A stretch of DNA of 35,176 nucleotides, taken from NCBI GenBank assembly GCA_001512745.1, contig LFSM01000065.1, forward strand, positions 1-35,176. The letters run 5' to 3'. Both the position numbers and the translations under genes were made by a program. This DNA is from Clostridiales bacterium DTU032 (lineage in GTDB: Bacteria > Bacillota > Clostridia > Saccharofermentanales > DTU023). The notes below the pieces were generated by a model. The model did not search any database. It saw nothing but the letters and a program-made list of their open reading frames with translations, and was not told the origin of the DNA. This document shows positions 1-7,917 of this stretch, piece by piece (position 1 is the stretch's first letter; the number at the start of each line of letters is the position of its first letter).

Positions 1-18
1 TCAATTTTACGCAAAAAG

Positions 19-60
19 AAAACGCCTCCGCTCCTGTAGTCAGCAGTGGGGGCGTTTTTT
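19..60. terminator. Bidirectional intrinsic terminator
   Basis: Inverted arms at 21-32 and 45-56 (AACGCCTCCGCT against AGTGGGGGCGTT, with G-U pairs) are followed by a T run on the plus strand. The complementary A-rich tract at 12-22 gives a T run on the minus strand. It can therefore end maf, which stops at 79, and also a plus-strand gene left of the window. Confidence 0.75.
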
Positions 61-78
61 ATTTCGGAATGATCTAAG

Positions 79-717
79 TTAAAATAATACTTCCGGAATG
101 TATTTATACAGGCGGCGCGCTGTTTCAGCGACAGGCAGCCCCATCACTGTGAAGAAGTCTCCGTCGATGGAGTGAACAAAAAAGGCACCCTCGTCCTGGA
201 TCCCATAGCCACCGGCCTTATCCAGAGAGGAGCCGCCGGCCACATAGTAGTCAATTAAGTTGCGGGTGAAATCATCCAGCGGGAAAAAGCGCACTTTCGC
301 TTCCGCGTGGAAACTCTCGCTCCGGCTCTCTGCCAGGATGTGGACACCGGTGAAAACCTGGTGGTCACGGCCACTTAGCTTATAGAGCATTTCTCTGGCT
401 TCATCCTTGTCGTGCGGTTTGCCCAAGACTTCCTCATCAAGAACGACAATGGTATCTGCAGCCAGGATCACCCTGTCTGCCAGCGGTGCCACAGCCGTGG
501 CCACGGCTGTGGCTTTAGCGGCTGCTAAAGCCCTGACCATTTCACCCGCCAGACTAGTGTAATCTGCAAACTTGTCACGCTGACCTGTAAACTTGCTGCA
601 GATCCCGTCTTCATCGACGTCAGCAGTTACTACTGTGAACTCTTGGGTAAGCATTCCCAGTAATTCCTGCCGCCGGGGCGACTTGCTGGCTAAGATAAGT
701 TTCTCGGTTTTTTGCAT
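79..717 (-). CDS. maf: Maf family nucleotide pyrophosphatase
   Basis: Maf-like protein, a house-cleaning pyrophosphatase that hydrolyses non-canonical or modified nucleoside triphosphates in the cytoplasm; historically linked to septum formation. About 212 residues, the usual family length. The N-terminus has the LASKSPRRQELL signature, the middle has ILAADTIVVLDEEVLGKP (the catalytic acidic region), and the C-terminal third has GGYGIQDEGAFFVHSIDGDF, typical of the family. The ATG at 717 is preferred because the protein then begins directly before the signature strand; a GTG at 750 is in frame but lacks a convincing ribosome site. Transcribed alone, divergent from the EFR1-type gene, and followed by a terminator. 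Confidence 0.93.
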   Translation of the reverse strand: MQKTEKLILASKSPRRQELLGMLTQEFTVVTADVDEDGICSKFTGQRDKFADYTSLAGEMVRALAAAKATAVATAVAPLADRVILAADTIVVLDEEVLGKPHDKDEAREMLYKLSGRDHQVFTGVHILAESRSESFHAEAKVRFFPLDDFTRNLIDYYVAGGSSLDKAGGYGIQDEGAFFVHSIDGDFFTVMGLPVAETARRLYKYIPEVLF

Positions 718-854
718 ATAAAACACTCGCTTTCCCAGCGATCTTACCACTGGGGGAGATGCAGATGCAAGTACAGTGTCAGCAGCTGACTGACCTTTCC
801 GGCGGCAGCCGGGCAGGCTCTTAGCTGATATAATAAAAGAAGGAGGTTATTTCT

Positions 855-1661
855 GTGATTTACTATTTTAGCGGCAGCGGCAACAGCAGGCATGTGGCCA
901 AACTGCTTGCCCGTGAGAGCGGCCAGGAACTTTTCAGTTTGAACAAATTTTTTAAGGACAAGTGTCGTTTTCGCAAGGGCCGGGACCTGATTGAGTGTTC
1001 TGAGCCTTTGCCCCTGCCTGACGATAAGAACCAGGTGCTTGTCTTTGTTCACCCCACCTATGGCTGGCGGCAGCCGCGTCTGCTGACAAGTTTCCTGGCA
1101 GCCAATGCCCGGCAACTAAAACATCGCAAACTGTACTTTGTGGCTACGGCCGGATCGGGCTTTGGCGGCAGCGAAAAGTATCTGCTCCGCCTCTGCCGCG
1201 ATGTAGGTGCAGAATATATGGGACTTGCCACTATCCTGATGCCGGAAAACTACACGGCCATGTTTGCCATCCCGGATGAACCTGAAGCAGACCGGCTGAT
1301 TCAGGCCGGAGAGGCCAGGGCGCAAGAAGCTGCTGCAGCAATCAGGGCTGGCAGCAAGCTCCTGCCGGATCCCGGGCTCTGCAAACGGCCCTTCCTCTTA
1401 TCGACTGTGGTTAATCCACTTTTCTACAAATTCATTGTCAAAAGCCGGGCCTTCTACGCCGATGACAGATGTGACAGCTGCAGAGTCTGCCAACTCATCT
1501 GCCCGCTCAACTGCATTAGCATGGAGACGGATGAAAACGGTGACCTGCGCCCGCACTGGAGTGATAATTGCACGCATTGCATGGCCTGCATTAATCACTG
1601 CCCCCGCCAGGCTATCGAATACGGCAGAGCCAGCCACAACAAACGACGTTATTTTATCTGA
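855..1661 (+). CDS. EFR1 family flavodoxin/ferredoxin fusion
   Basis: Redox protein of about 268 residues. The first ~180 residues resemble a flavodoxin: it opens MIYYFSGSGNSRHVAKLLA, a flavin-phosphate loop of the type (S/T)GN(S/T). The C-terminal ~60 residues hold two 4Fe-4S motifs, CDSCRVCQLICP and CTHCMACINHCP. This is the arrangement of EFR1-type ferrodoxins, common in Clostridia; the physiological partner is unknown. The start is GTG at 855, chosen because AAGGAGG lies directly upstream (about 840-846). A TATAAT at 829-834 is the only promoter-like element seen and would place transcription start very close to the ribosome site, so I do not annotate a promoter. Confidence 0.88.
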   Translation: MIYYFSGSGNSRHVAKLLARESGQELFSLNKFFKDKCRFRKGRDLIECSEPLPLPDDKNQVLVFVHPTYGWRQPRLLTSFLAANARQLKHRKLYFVATAGSGFGGSEKYLLRLCRDVGAEYMGLATILMPENYTAMFAIPDEPEADRLIQAGEARAQEAAAAIRAGSKLLPDPGLCKRPFLLSTVVNPLFYKFIVKSRAFYADDRCDSCRVCQLICPLNCISMETDENGDLRPHWSDNCTHCMACINHCPRQAIEYGRASHNKRRYFI

Positions 1662-1684
1662 TTATCATAATTGTTCACATTATA

Positions 1685-1701
1685 GGACTAAAATAGTCAA
1701 A
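1685..1701 (+). promoter_or_regulatory. CtsR-like operator before hsp20
   Basis: The sequence GGACTAA-AAT-AGTCAAA fits the tandem CtsR heptad consensus RGTCAAA-NAN-RGTCAAA: the second heptad is perfect, the first has two mismatches, and the central spacer base is A as expected. It lies just upstream of a TATACT element (1711-1716) and 76 bp before the hsp20 start codon. CtsR represses class III heat-shock genes in Bacillota; regulation here is inferred only. Confidence 0.45.
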
Positions 1702-1777
1702 GTTTTTTCCTATACTATTAAGTAAGGAAAAAGACTTGAGAATTGAGTCAGAAATTATTTTCAGGAGGAAAGAAACA

Positions 1778-2212
1778 ATGTTTAGCATGGTACCTTTTGG
1801 ACGTAGAAATCGTAGTTTAATGGAAAATTTCAATCGTGGTTTCGATCGCAGTTTTGACCGTTTCTTTGATGCCTTTGACTCGACAATGTCTACTGACATC
1901 GTGGATCGGGGTGCTTATTATGAGTTGACTTGTGACCTGCCCGGTTTAAGCAAGGATGATATCAAAGTTTCACTTGACGGAAATTATTTGACCATCAATG
2001 TTGACCGCAAGGATGAGCGCGAGGAGACAAAGGATAATTACCTGCTCCAGGAAAGATATTCTTATAACTACAGCAGACGTTTCGACATCAGAGACGTTGA
2101 CAGAGAGAAGATCAAGGGCAATTACAAAAACGGAGTACTAAAACTTGAACTGCCTAAACTCGATCAAGTGAAGGAAAAACAGGATTATCTGGACATCGAA
2201 TTTGAAGATTAA
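1778..2212 (+). CDS. Small heat shock protein, Hsp20/alpha-crystallin family
   Basis: ATP-independent holdase chaperone of 144 residues. The N-terminal arm is rich in Phe and Arg, the central alpha-crystallin domain runs from about residue 38 (YELTCDLPGLSKDDIKVSL), and the family signature GVLKLELPK lies near residue 125. The ATG at 1778 is chosen over an in-frame upstream start because AGGAGG (1763-1768) sits at proper distance and the domain layout matches the family. The gene is alone between a candidate CtsR site and a strong terminator, consistent with stress induction. Confidence 0.93.
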   Translation: MFSMVPFGRRNRSLMENFNRGFDRSFDRFFDAFDSTMSTDIVDRGAYYELTCDLPGLSKDDIKVSLDGNYLTINVDRKDEREETKDNYLLQERYSYNYSRRFDIRDVDREKIKGNYKNGVLKLELPKLDQVKEKQDYLDIEFED

Positions 2213-2250
2213 TCTTAATCCCCTTCCGGAAAATCCAAGCAGCAAATAAA

Positions 2251-2286
2251 AGCAGGGCTCCCCACCAGGGAGACCCTGCTTTTTCT
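2251..2286. terminator. Bidirectional terminator between hsp20 and the lysine operon
   Basis: Arms 2251-2262 (AGCAGGGCTCCC) and 2268-2280 (GGGAGACCCTGCT, one bulged A) are followed by TTTTTC on the plus strand. Read on the minus strand the stem is followed by TTTTATTT. It closes hsp20 from the left and the 12-gene lysine operon, whose last stop codon is at 2319, from the right. Confidence 0.85.
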
Positions 2287-2318
2287 GCTACAAAGAAGAA
2301 TCAGCTTCTAGTTAGCCC

Positions 2319-3074
2319 TTACTGTTTTTTTAAAAAAGCCCGCATGGCATCTTTTTGATCAGGGCTGTTGAAACACTTGGCAAAAAGCTTAGCTTCAACT
2401 TCCAGGCCGCTTTCCAGATCAAGATCCAGCCCCTCTTGAATAGCTACCTTAGCCATGCGCACAGCTAGCGGGGCTTGAGCCGCTATGCTTGCAGCCATTC
2501 TCATGACTTCATCCATCAAGTCGGCTGCGGGCACCAGGCGGTTGATGATTCCCTTCTCCAGAGCTTCTTCTGCCTTGATGCGGCGACCTGTAAAGATCAG
2601 CTCCATGGCGTAAGACGCCTGTGTCAAACGAGCCAGCCGCTGTGTGCCGCCAAAACCCGGCATGATGGCCAGGCCGGTTTCCGGGAAGGAAAAGCGGGCT
2701 GTATCCGCAGCAATTCTGATATCGCAGGCCAGCGCCAGTTCGAAACCACCCCCTAAGGCATAACCGTGAATAGCTGCAATGACCGGGCAGGGGAAAGTTG
2801 ACAGGCAGCTGAAGACCCTCTGGCCGAAAGAGGCAAATTCTTCCGCCTGGCCGGCATCCATCGCCACCATCTCGCTGATATCAGCACCGGCGGCAAAGGC
2901 CTTCTCGCCGGCAGCAGTCACGACCAGGCAGCGCAAATCATCCTCATCCTTTAATTGTTTCAGCTTGTCATCGAGTTCAGTCAGCAAGGCGGAATTCAAT
3001 GCGTTCAAGGCCTCCGGCCTGCTCAAGGTCAGCAGAGCGATTTTATCTTTTACTTCCAGATTAATTAATGTCAT
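2319..3074 (-). CDS. crt: Enoyl-CoA hydratase / crotonase
   Basis: Dehydrates 3-hydroxybutyryl-CoA to crotonyl-CoA (reversible). 251 residues, typical for crotonase. The oxyanion-hole segment is AFAAGADI (residues 59-66) and HGYALGGGFELALACD (103-118); the two catalytic acids are Glu112 in GGGFELALA and Glu132 in FPETGLAIMPGFGG. Last gene of the lysine operon, 70 bp after hbd and followed by a terminator. In this pathway it converts the acetoacetate-derived half of lysine to crotonyl-CoA, so both halves converge on butyrate. Specificity for the C4 substrate is inferred from context. Confidence 0.93.
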   Translation of the reverse strand: MTLINLEVKDKIALLTLSRPEALNALNSALLTELDDKLKQLKDEDDLRCLVVTAAGEKAFAAGADISEMVAMDAGQAEEFASFGQRVFSCLSTFPCPVIAAIHGYALGGGFELALACDIRIAADTARFSFPETGLAIMPGFGGTQRLARLTQASYAMELIFTGRRIKAEEALEKGIINRLVPAADLMDEVMRMAASIAAQAPLAVRMAKVAIQEGLDLDLESGLEVEAKLFAKCFNSPDQKDAMRAFLKKQ

Positions 3075-3144
3075 GATCTACTCCTTGGCAGTCTGCTGCC
3101 GATACTTCCCGAGGGGTGCGGTCTGACTTGCTCGGCATTGATTA

Positions 3145-3987
3145 TTATTTGTAGTCGTAAAAACCCTTGCCGCTTTTGCGTCCCAGGTCTCCTGCACGAA
3201 CCATGCTCTTTAACTGCAGGCTGGCACGATACTTGCTATCACCAGTTTCCTCATAGAGGATATTCATAATATCCAGGACTACATCAAGGCCGATCAGATC
3301 GCCCAGAGCCAAGGGACCCATCGGATGATTGGCACCATAGCGCATGGCAGTATCGATGTCTTCAACAGAGGCGATACCCTGATAGTAAAGGTCACAAGCT
3401 TCATTGATCATCGGAATAAGTATGCGATTGACGATAAAGCCGGGAGACTCCTTGACCACGACCGCTTCTTTTTCGATGGCAAGAGCAATTTCTTTGGCGC
3501 GTGCCAGGCTCTCAGGAGCAGTCTTGGCCCCCTTCACAATCTCTAGCAGCTTCATCACCGGAGCAGGATTAAAGAAGTGAAGGCCGAGAAAATTTTCCTC
3601 ATGCTCAAGGCCACAGGCCATTTCTGTGATGGAAAGTGAAGAAGTATTACTGCAGAAGAGACAGTCAGGCCGGCAGATCTGGTCAAGTTTGTGGAAAAGA
3701 TCCTGCTTGACCTCCATCTTCTCAATGATTGCCTCAATCACGAGATCACAGCTGCCGGCAGCTTCCAGCTTATCTGTTTTCTTCAGTAAAGACAGGGCAG
3801 CTGTGACTTCTTCAGCAGTCATGCGCCCCTTGTCTGCCTGACACTTGAATTGTTTTTCAACCACTGCATAAGCGCGGTCCGCAGAGCTTATCCTGCGGTT
3901 GTACAGGTAAACTTCGTGCCCATATCGGGCAAAAATCTGAGCTATGCCCGACCCCATTGTCCCGCTGCCTGCTACAAAGACTTTCAT
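3145..3987 (-). CDS. hbd: 3-hydroxybutyryl-CoA dehydrogenase
   Basis: NAD(P)H-dependent reduction of acetoacetyl-CoA to 3-hydroxybutyryl-CoA. 280 residues, usual length for clostridial Hbd. The Rossmann fingerprint GSGTMGSG is at residues 7-14, the segment FCSNTSSLSI at 111-120, and the catalytic His137 lies in GLHFFNPAPVMKLLEIV, with its usual Glu149 partner. The C-terminal dimer domain has ESPGFIVNRILIPMINEA and HPMGPLALGDLIGLD. It sits between atoA and crt in the lysine operon, in the correct order for acetoacetyl-CoA reduction after CoA transfer. Confidence 0.95.
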   Translation of the reverse strand: MKVFVAGSGTMGSGIAQIFARYGHEVYLYNRRISSADRAYAVVEKQFKCQADKGRMTAEEVTAALSLLKKTDKLEAAGSCDLVIEAIIEKMEVKQDLFHKLDQICRPDCLFCSNTSSLSITEMACGLEHEENFLGLHFFNPAPVMKLLEIVKGAKTAPESLARAKEIALAIEKEAVVVKESPGFIVNRILIPMINEACDLYYQGIASVEDIDTAMRYGANHPMGPLALGDLIGLDVVLDIMNILYEETGDSKYRASLQLKSMVRAGDLGRKSGKGFYDYK

Positions 3988-4022
3988 TAGCTACCTCCAT
4001 TTTATGCTTAATGCTTCTTCAG

Positions 4023-4664
4023 CTAAAAGTTAAAGACCAGAGGAGCTCCTGTTAGCTCCTGCAGTTCCTCTTTACTGATATCGGCCGACATTTCCCGGAC
4101 AACAAATCTCTGATCAATGATGTCGATGATGCATAGCTCAGTGATAATGGTATCAACACAATTGACAGCTGTAGCGGGGAAAGTGATTTTTTCCAATAAT
4201 TTAGGCTTTCCCTTCTGGGTATGAGAAGTAGCTATGATCAGCTTTTTGGCACCTGCAGCCAGATCCATAGCCCCGCCCATGCCGGGTATGAATTTACCGG
4301 GGATTTCATGACTGGCCAAGCTGCCGGTCTGGTCAACTTGTAAAGCGCCCAGGATAGCAATATCAATATGGCCGCCCCGGATGAACATAAAGGAAGTCAG
4401 GCTGTCAAAGAGCATACTGCCGGCCTTGTAGCCGACGCACTTGCCCCCGGCATTGAAGCAAGCGTGATCTTCAGCCGGCTCGCCTTCGAGGGCAGTCATG
4501 CCGAGAATACCGTTCTCAGACTGCAGGATGACTTCCACATCTTCCGGGATATAAGAAGCAACCAGCTCCGGCAAACCTATGCCAAGATTAACTACTGCAC
4601 CGTCAAACAACTCCCCCGCCGCTTTTTTTGCGATTATATCTTTTACAGAAATACTATTACTCAC
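4023..4664 (-). CDS. atoA: Butyrate-acetoacetate CoA-transferase, beta subunit
   Basis: Small subunit (213 residues) of a family I CoA-transferase. Residue Glu50 in QSENGILGM is the catalytic glutamate that forms the CoA thioester; VVNLGIGLPELV (24-35) and the Gly-rich GGAMDLAAGAKK are family features. Its start overlaps the end of atoD by 8 bp, which implies translational coupling and equimolar subunits. In lysine fermentation the enzyme moves CoA from butyryl-CoA to acetoacetate (released by Kce), giving butyrate and acetoacetyl-CoA for Hbd. The exact CoA donor is inferred from pathway context. Confidence 0.92.
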   Translation of the reverse strand: MSNSISVKDIIAKKAAGELFDGAVVNLGIGLPELVASYIPEDVEVILQSENGILGMTALEGEPAEDHACFNAGGKCVGYKAGSMLFDSLTSFMFIRGGHIDIAILGALQVDQTGSLASHEIPGKFIPGMGGAMDLAAGAKKLIIATSHTQKGKPKLLEKITFPATAVNCVDTIITELCIIDIIDQRFVVREMSADISKEELQELTGAPLVFNF

Positions 4665-5319
4665 ATTTAGCTCCTTTAATCAGATGATCGACCAGAATGC
4701 CGGAGGTCTCGACAAGGTGTGGATTCATTTCGCCAATATCAACCAGCTGATCGCATTCAACCATAACCAGGTCTGCTGCATAGGCCATTACAATATTGAA
4801 GTTCTTGCAGGTACCATCGTAAAAAGAATTGCCGAACTCATCAGAAATAGATGATTTCAGCAAAGCCAGATCAGCCCCCAGTGCTTCTTCCACAAGGTAG
4901 TCTTTTCCCTGAATCTCAATAATTCTTTTTCCTGCGGCCACTTCAGTGCCCAGGCCGGTTGGGGTAAGGGCCCCGCCGAGACCGGCACCGGCGCAGCGGA
5001 TTTGTTCCGCCAGTGTTCCCTGGGGAACAAGCTCCAGGTCCAGAGAACCTTCAATCGACCTTTGCGTCGTTCTTGGATTAAGTCCGACATGGCTGGCAAT
5101 AACTTTGTCGACTTGATCTGTTTCGATCAGACGCGAAATCCCGCGCCCAGGAACTCCGGTATCGTTGCCGATTATGGTCAGGTTTTTGGCGCCACTTTCA
5201 ATGACAGCGTCAATCAGCAGTTCCGGTGACCCGTCTGCCAGAAAACCCCCGATCATAATCCGCATTCCGTCCTTTACCTTACTGACAATTTCTTCATAAG
5301 CTGTTAATTTTGATCGCAT
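4657..5319 (-). CDS. atoD: Butyrate-acetoacetate CoA-transferase, alpha subunit
   Basis: Large subunit (220 residues) of the family I CoA-transferase. It has MIGGFLADGSPELLIDAV near residues 22-39 and NDTGVPGRGISRLI (52-65), the CoA-binding signature, and ends in the conserved NFNIVMAYAADLVMVECDQLV region. The frame is open 240 bp further upstream, but the start at 5319 is chosen because GAGAGG lies just before the ATG and homologues begin at this point. It is 82 bp downstream of kamE and overlaps atoA. Confidence 0.92.
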   Translation of the reverse strand: MRSKLTAYEEIVSKVKDGMRIMIGGFLADGSPELLIDAVIESGAKNLTIIGNDTGVPGRGISRLIETDQVDKVIASHVGLNPRTTQRSIEGSLDLELVPQGTLAEQIRCAGAGLGGALTPTGLGTEVAAGKRIIEIQGKDYLVEEALGADLALLKSSISDEFGNSFYDGTCKNFNIVMAYAADLVMVECDQLVDIGEMNPHLVETSGILVDHLIKGAKCE

Positions 5320-5401
5320 TTTCCCTCTCTCTTTTCTTGTCTTCCGGACTTTTAAAGGCCTGTATCCACCCTTTTCCTGATCAGCCGGACTGCTGACCTG
5401 G

Positions 5402-6187
5402 TCAGCGACCTGCCTCTTTTCGTTCCAATAATGCTTTGCAAAAATAGCTGGCAACATCATCGGCGTATTTATTGGGACCGAAGCCGGCATCTGCACCCAG
5501 CTCTTTGGCCAGCTCGTGATTGATGCGCGGACCCCCGATAATAAGAATGAAGCGTTCACGCAGTCTTTCGGCTTCCAGCAATTCGACCAGCTCAGTCAGA
5601 TTTTGCACATGTATGTTTTTCTGTGTGACCGTCTGTGACACCAACAGCACATCGGCTTTGAAGTCCAGGGCGGCGCGGATGAAATCTTCGTTCCTGACCT
5701 GACTGCCAAGATTTTTGGCATCGATCATCTTGTAGCGTTCCAGACCGAAATGGCCGGCATAGCCTTTCATATTCATAATGGCGTCAATACCAACAGTATG
5801 AGCATCGGTGCCGGTGCTGGCCCCGATCACCTTCAGCTTGCGCCCGAAATGCCGGCGGATGAAATCATTGGTCTCTTCCATACTCATGATTTCCACATCC
5901 ACTGTTTCAACGTGAATAGTGGCATAGTCAATGGATTTTTCCAGTGAACCGTAGCCGACGTAAAAGGTAAAATTATCCTCAAGTGCCTGGTGCCAGGTGA
6001 TAATCGGGTCGGAAAGACCCATGCTCAGGATAATTTGCCTGGCGGCTTCCTGACCTTTCTCATCGTCAGGGACAGGCAGGGTGAAGGAAAGCTGCACCTT
6101 GCCGTCATTCATCGTGTCGCCGTAGGGCTTTAACCTTGAAAGGTCAGCCTGAATCCTCTTTTTGGCTGCCGGATCTGCCTTATTCAT
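5402..6187 (-). CDS. kamE: Lysine 5,6-aminomutase, beta (B12-binding) subunit
   Basis: Small subunit (261 residues) of the adenosylcobalamin- and PLP-dependent aminomutase that moves the terminal amino group of L-beta-lysine (or D-lysine) to C5, giving 3,5-diaminohexanoate. The B12-binding motif D-x-H-x-x-G appears as DAHTVG with His130 as the lower cobalt ligand; Lys141 in MNMKGYAG corresponds to the PLP-Schiff-base lysine known in the family. The C-terminal Rossmann-like B12 domain includes ILIIGGPRI. The ATG at 6187 overlaps the kamD stop by 8 bp, indicating coupled translation; the frame is open further upstream but this lies inside kamD. Confidence 0.95.
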   Translation of the reverse strand: MNKADPAAKKRIQADLSRLKPYGDTMNDGKVQLSFTLPVPDDEKGQEAARQIILSMGLSDPIITWHQALEDNFTFYVGYGSLEKSIDYATIHVETVDVEIMSMEETNDFIRRHFGRKLKVIGASTGTDAHTVGIDAIMNMKGYAGHFGLERYKMIDAKNLGSQVRNEDFIRAALDFKADVLLVSQTVTQKNIHVQNLTELVELLEAERLRERFILIIGGPRINHELAKELGADAGFGPNKYADDVASYFCKALLERKEAGR

Positions 6188-7781
6188 TCTGCCCCTCTTT
6201 TCTTTTTTCCAAAAAACCGGCCATGATCTCAGCTTCTTCATCCTGACAGAGTTTGATAAAGGGATTGTAGTAAGCTTCCTCCTGATAGACCACTCCTTCC
6301 AAACCTTTGCCGCCGTCGGGATCACGCCGGATGCCGGCAAACTCACCTTCTGCCAGAGTCCGGAAGATGCCGTTTGCCCGGATATTCTGCAAAAGCTGCA
6401 AGGCCTCAGTCAGGACCAGGTCCGCTCTTTGCTCCATCATGCCGCCCTCCTTGATTTCCACATCATCTGAGAAATCCGCCATGCTGCGGGCCACGTAGCG
6501 GGCGTTCTCCAGTGCCAGGGCCCGGTCCGACATGAAGGGAGTGTGGATTGCTTCCGTCAGCATGCCCAGAAGATGGATTTTCTGCTTGCTCAAGACGCTG
6601 ACCATATTGAAAAGGGTATCCTGCACATGGCTTTGAAAGATATTGCCACTTTTGAATTTTGTCGGCGGCATGTATTTCAGGGGGGCATGTGGGAAAATCT
6701 GACGTGCCATCTGTGCCTGGGCCAGCTCGTAAACAAAGGAATTTGGCAGCTTGGGATCCATTTCAAAAGCATGACCCAGACCCATCTGCTCTTCCGGCAT
6801 GCCGGCAGCTTTGGCGAACTGTTCGTTGATGAACTGCGATGCCAGCACAGTGTGGGCTTGCTCATAGGCATCGGCAGTGGTCAGGTAATTGTCTTCACCG
6901 GTATTGATAATAATGCCGGCAGCACCATTAACCATGCGGGAGAATCTTTGATCAATCAGGGTTCGCTGCATATTAATATCGCGGAAAAGAATGCCGTAGA
7001 GGGCGTCATTCAGCATGACGTCCAGCCTTTCTAAAGCACCCATGACAGCGATTTCCGGCATGCAGAGCCCCGAACAATAATTGCAGAGACGAATGTAGCG
7101 ACCCGCTTTGGCGCCGGCCTCATCCAGAGCCGCCCGCATCATGCGGAAATTTTCCTGAGTGGCAAGAGTGCCGCCGAAGCCCTCGGTCGTCGCACCGTAT
7201 GGCACATAGTCGAGCAGGCTCTGCCCGGTGCTGCGGATTACAGCGATGATATCCGCTCCCTGTTTTACCGCTGCCTGAGCCTGTACAATATCTTCAAAAA
7301 TATTACCTGTCGCTACAATGACATAGAGCAGGGGACCCTCGTGTTCACCGTACTTGTCCAGCTCCTGTTCACGGTGGAGGCGGTTGGCCCTGATCTTAGC
7401 CATGCTCTTTCCGGCTGCATCGTCGATCCACAACTTCAGCTCAAAAGGGTCGACCGGCCTGAGACGGGCAGGATCCAGCTGACCGCCGGCTACCGCTTGT
7501 GCAAACTCCTGCGGATTCAGCCCGTGACCGATGGCTGCCCGGCCAATAAAGTAGGCAGTGCCGTGGCCCAGCAGATTTTTTTCTTCCAGGACTTCTACCA
7601 GTCTGTTGGGCAGGGGGACTTCATGGTCATCCAGTTCGTCAACACCGAAAAGCCTGGCAACCGAACGCTCCACTGTTACTGTGGTATAAGCCGAAAGCTT
7701 CTCTTCAGTATCACGGGCGATTTCAGCAGCAGCAGCCCGCGCCTGGTCAACCTTATCCCAATCCAATCGTAATTCAGCCAT
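6180..7781 (-). CDS. kamD: Lysine 5,6-aminomutase, alpha subunit
   Basis: Large catalytic subunit (533 residues) forming the TIM barrel that binds PLP and substrate; partner of KamE. Recognisable family segments are RLDWDKVDQARAAAAEIA at the N-terminus, the VIRSTGQSLLDYVPYG region (about residues 195-210), and LKYMPPTKFKSGNIF late in the protein. The ATG at 7781 is chosen because GGAG lies a few bases upstream; the longer open frame runs into the palindromic repeats between kamC and kamD and is unlikely to be translated. It is separated from kamC by 136 bp, the largest gap inside the operon. Confidence 0.94.
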   Translation of the reverse strand: MAELRLDWDKVDQARAAAAEIARDTEEKLSAYTTVTVERSVARLFGVDELDDHEVPLPNRLVEVLEEKNLLGHGTAYFIGRAAIGHGLNPQEFAQAVAGGQLDPARLRPVDPFELKLWIDDAAGKSMAKIRANRLHREQELDKYGEHEGPLLYVIVATGNIFEDIVQAQAAVKQGADIIAVIRSTGQSLLDYVPYGATTEGFGGTLATQENFRMMRAALDEAGAKAGRYIRLCNYCSGLCMPEIAVMGALERLDVMLNDALYGILFRDINMQRTLIDQRFSRMVNGAAGIIINTGEDNYLTTADAYEQAHTVLASQFINEQFAKAAGMPEEQMGLGHAFEMDPKLPNSFVYELAQAQMARQIFPHAPLKYMPPTKFKSGNIFQSHVQDTLFNMVSVLSKQKIHLLGMLTEAIHTPFMSDRALALENARYVARSMADFSDDVEIKEGGMMEQRADLVLTEALQLLQNIRANGIFRTLAEGEFAGIRRDPDGGKGLEGVVYQEEAYYNPFIKLCQDEEAEIMAGFLEKRKEGQNE

Positions 7782-7826
7782 TAGCTCTCCTTCTTTACCA
7801 GCCCTGCCTATACCTGAATTGCTGCC

Positions 7827-7897
7827 GTGCATAGAATCGTGCCTGGCACCGAATGATGCAGCGTGCATGAAATCGTGCCTGGCACCAATTCATGCAG
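7827..7897. repeat. Two tandem palindromic repeats in the kamC-kamD gap
   Basis: Two 35-bp units (7827-7861 and 7863-7897) share GTGCAT-n4-TCGTGCCTGGCACC and then end in a -TGCAG motif, so each unit is bounded by complementary GTGCAT and ATGCAG ends around a GTGCC-T-GGCAC core. The same family, reversed, forms the array near 33.2 kb. Transcribed within the lysine operon, each unit could form an RNA hairpin between kamC and kamD. Confidence 0.8.
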
Positions 7898-7917
7898 TCA
7901 GCAAATTACGCAGGTGA

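Noticed and set aside
829-834. TATAAT as promoter of the EFR1-type gene
   Set aside because: No -35 and the start point would fall on the ribosome site, so the leader would be too short.
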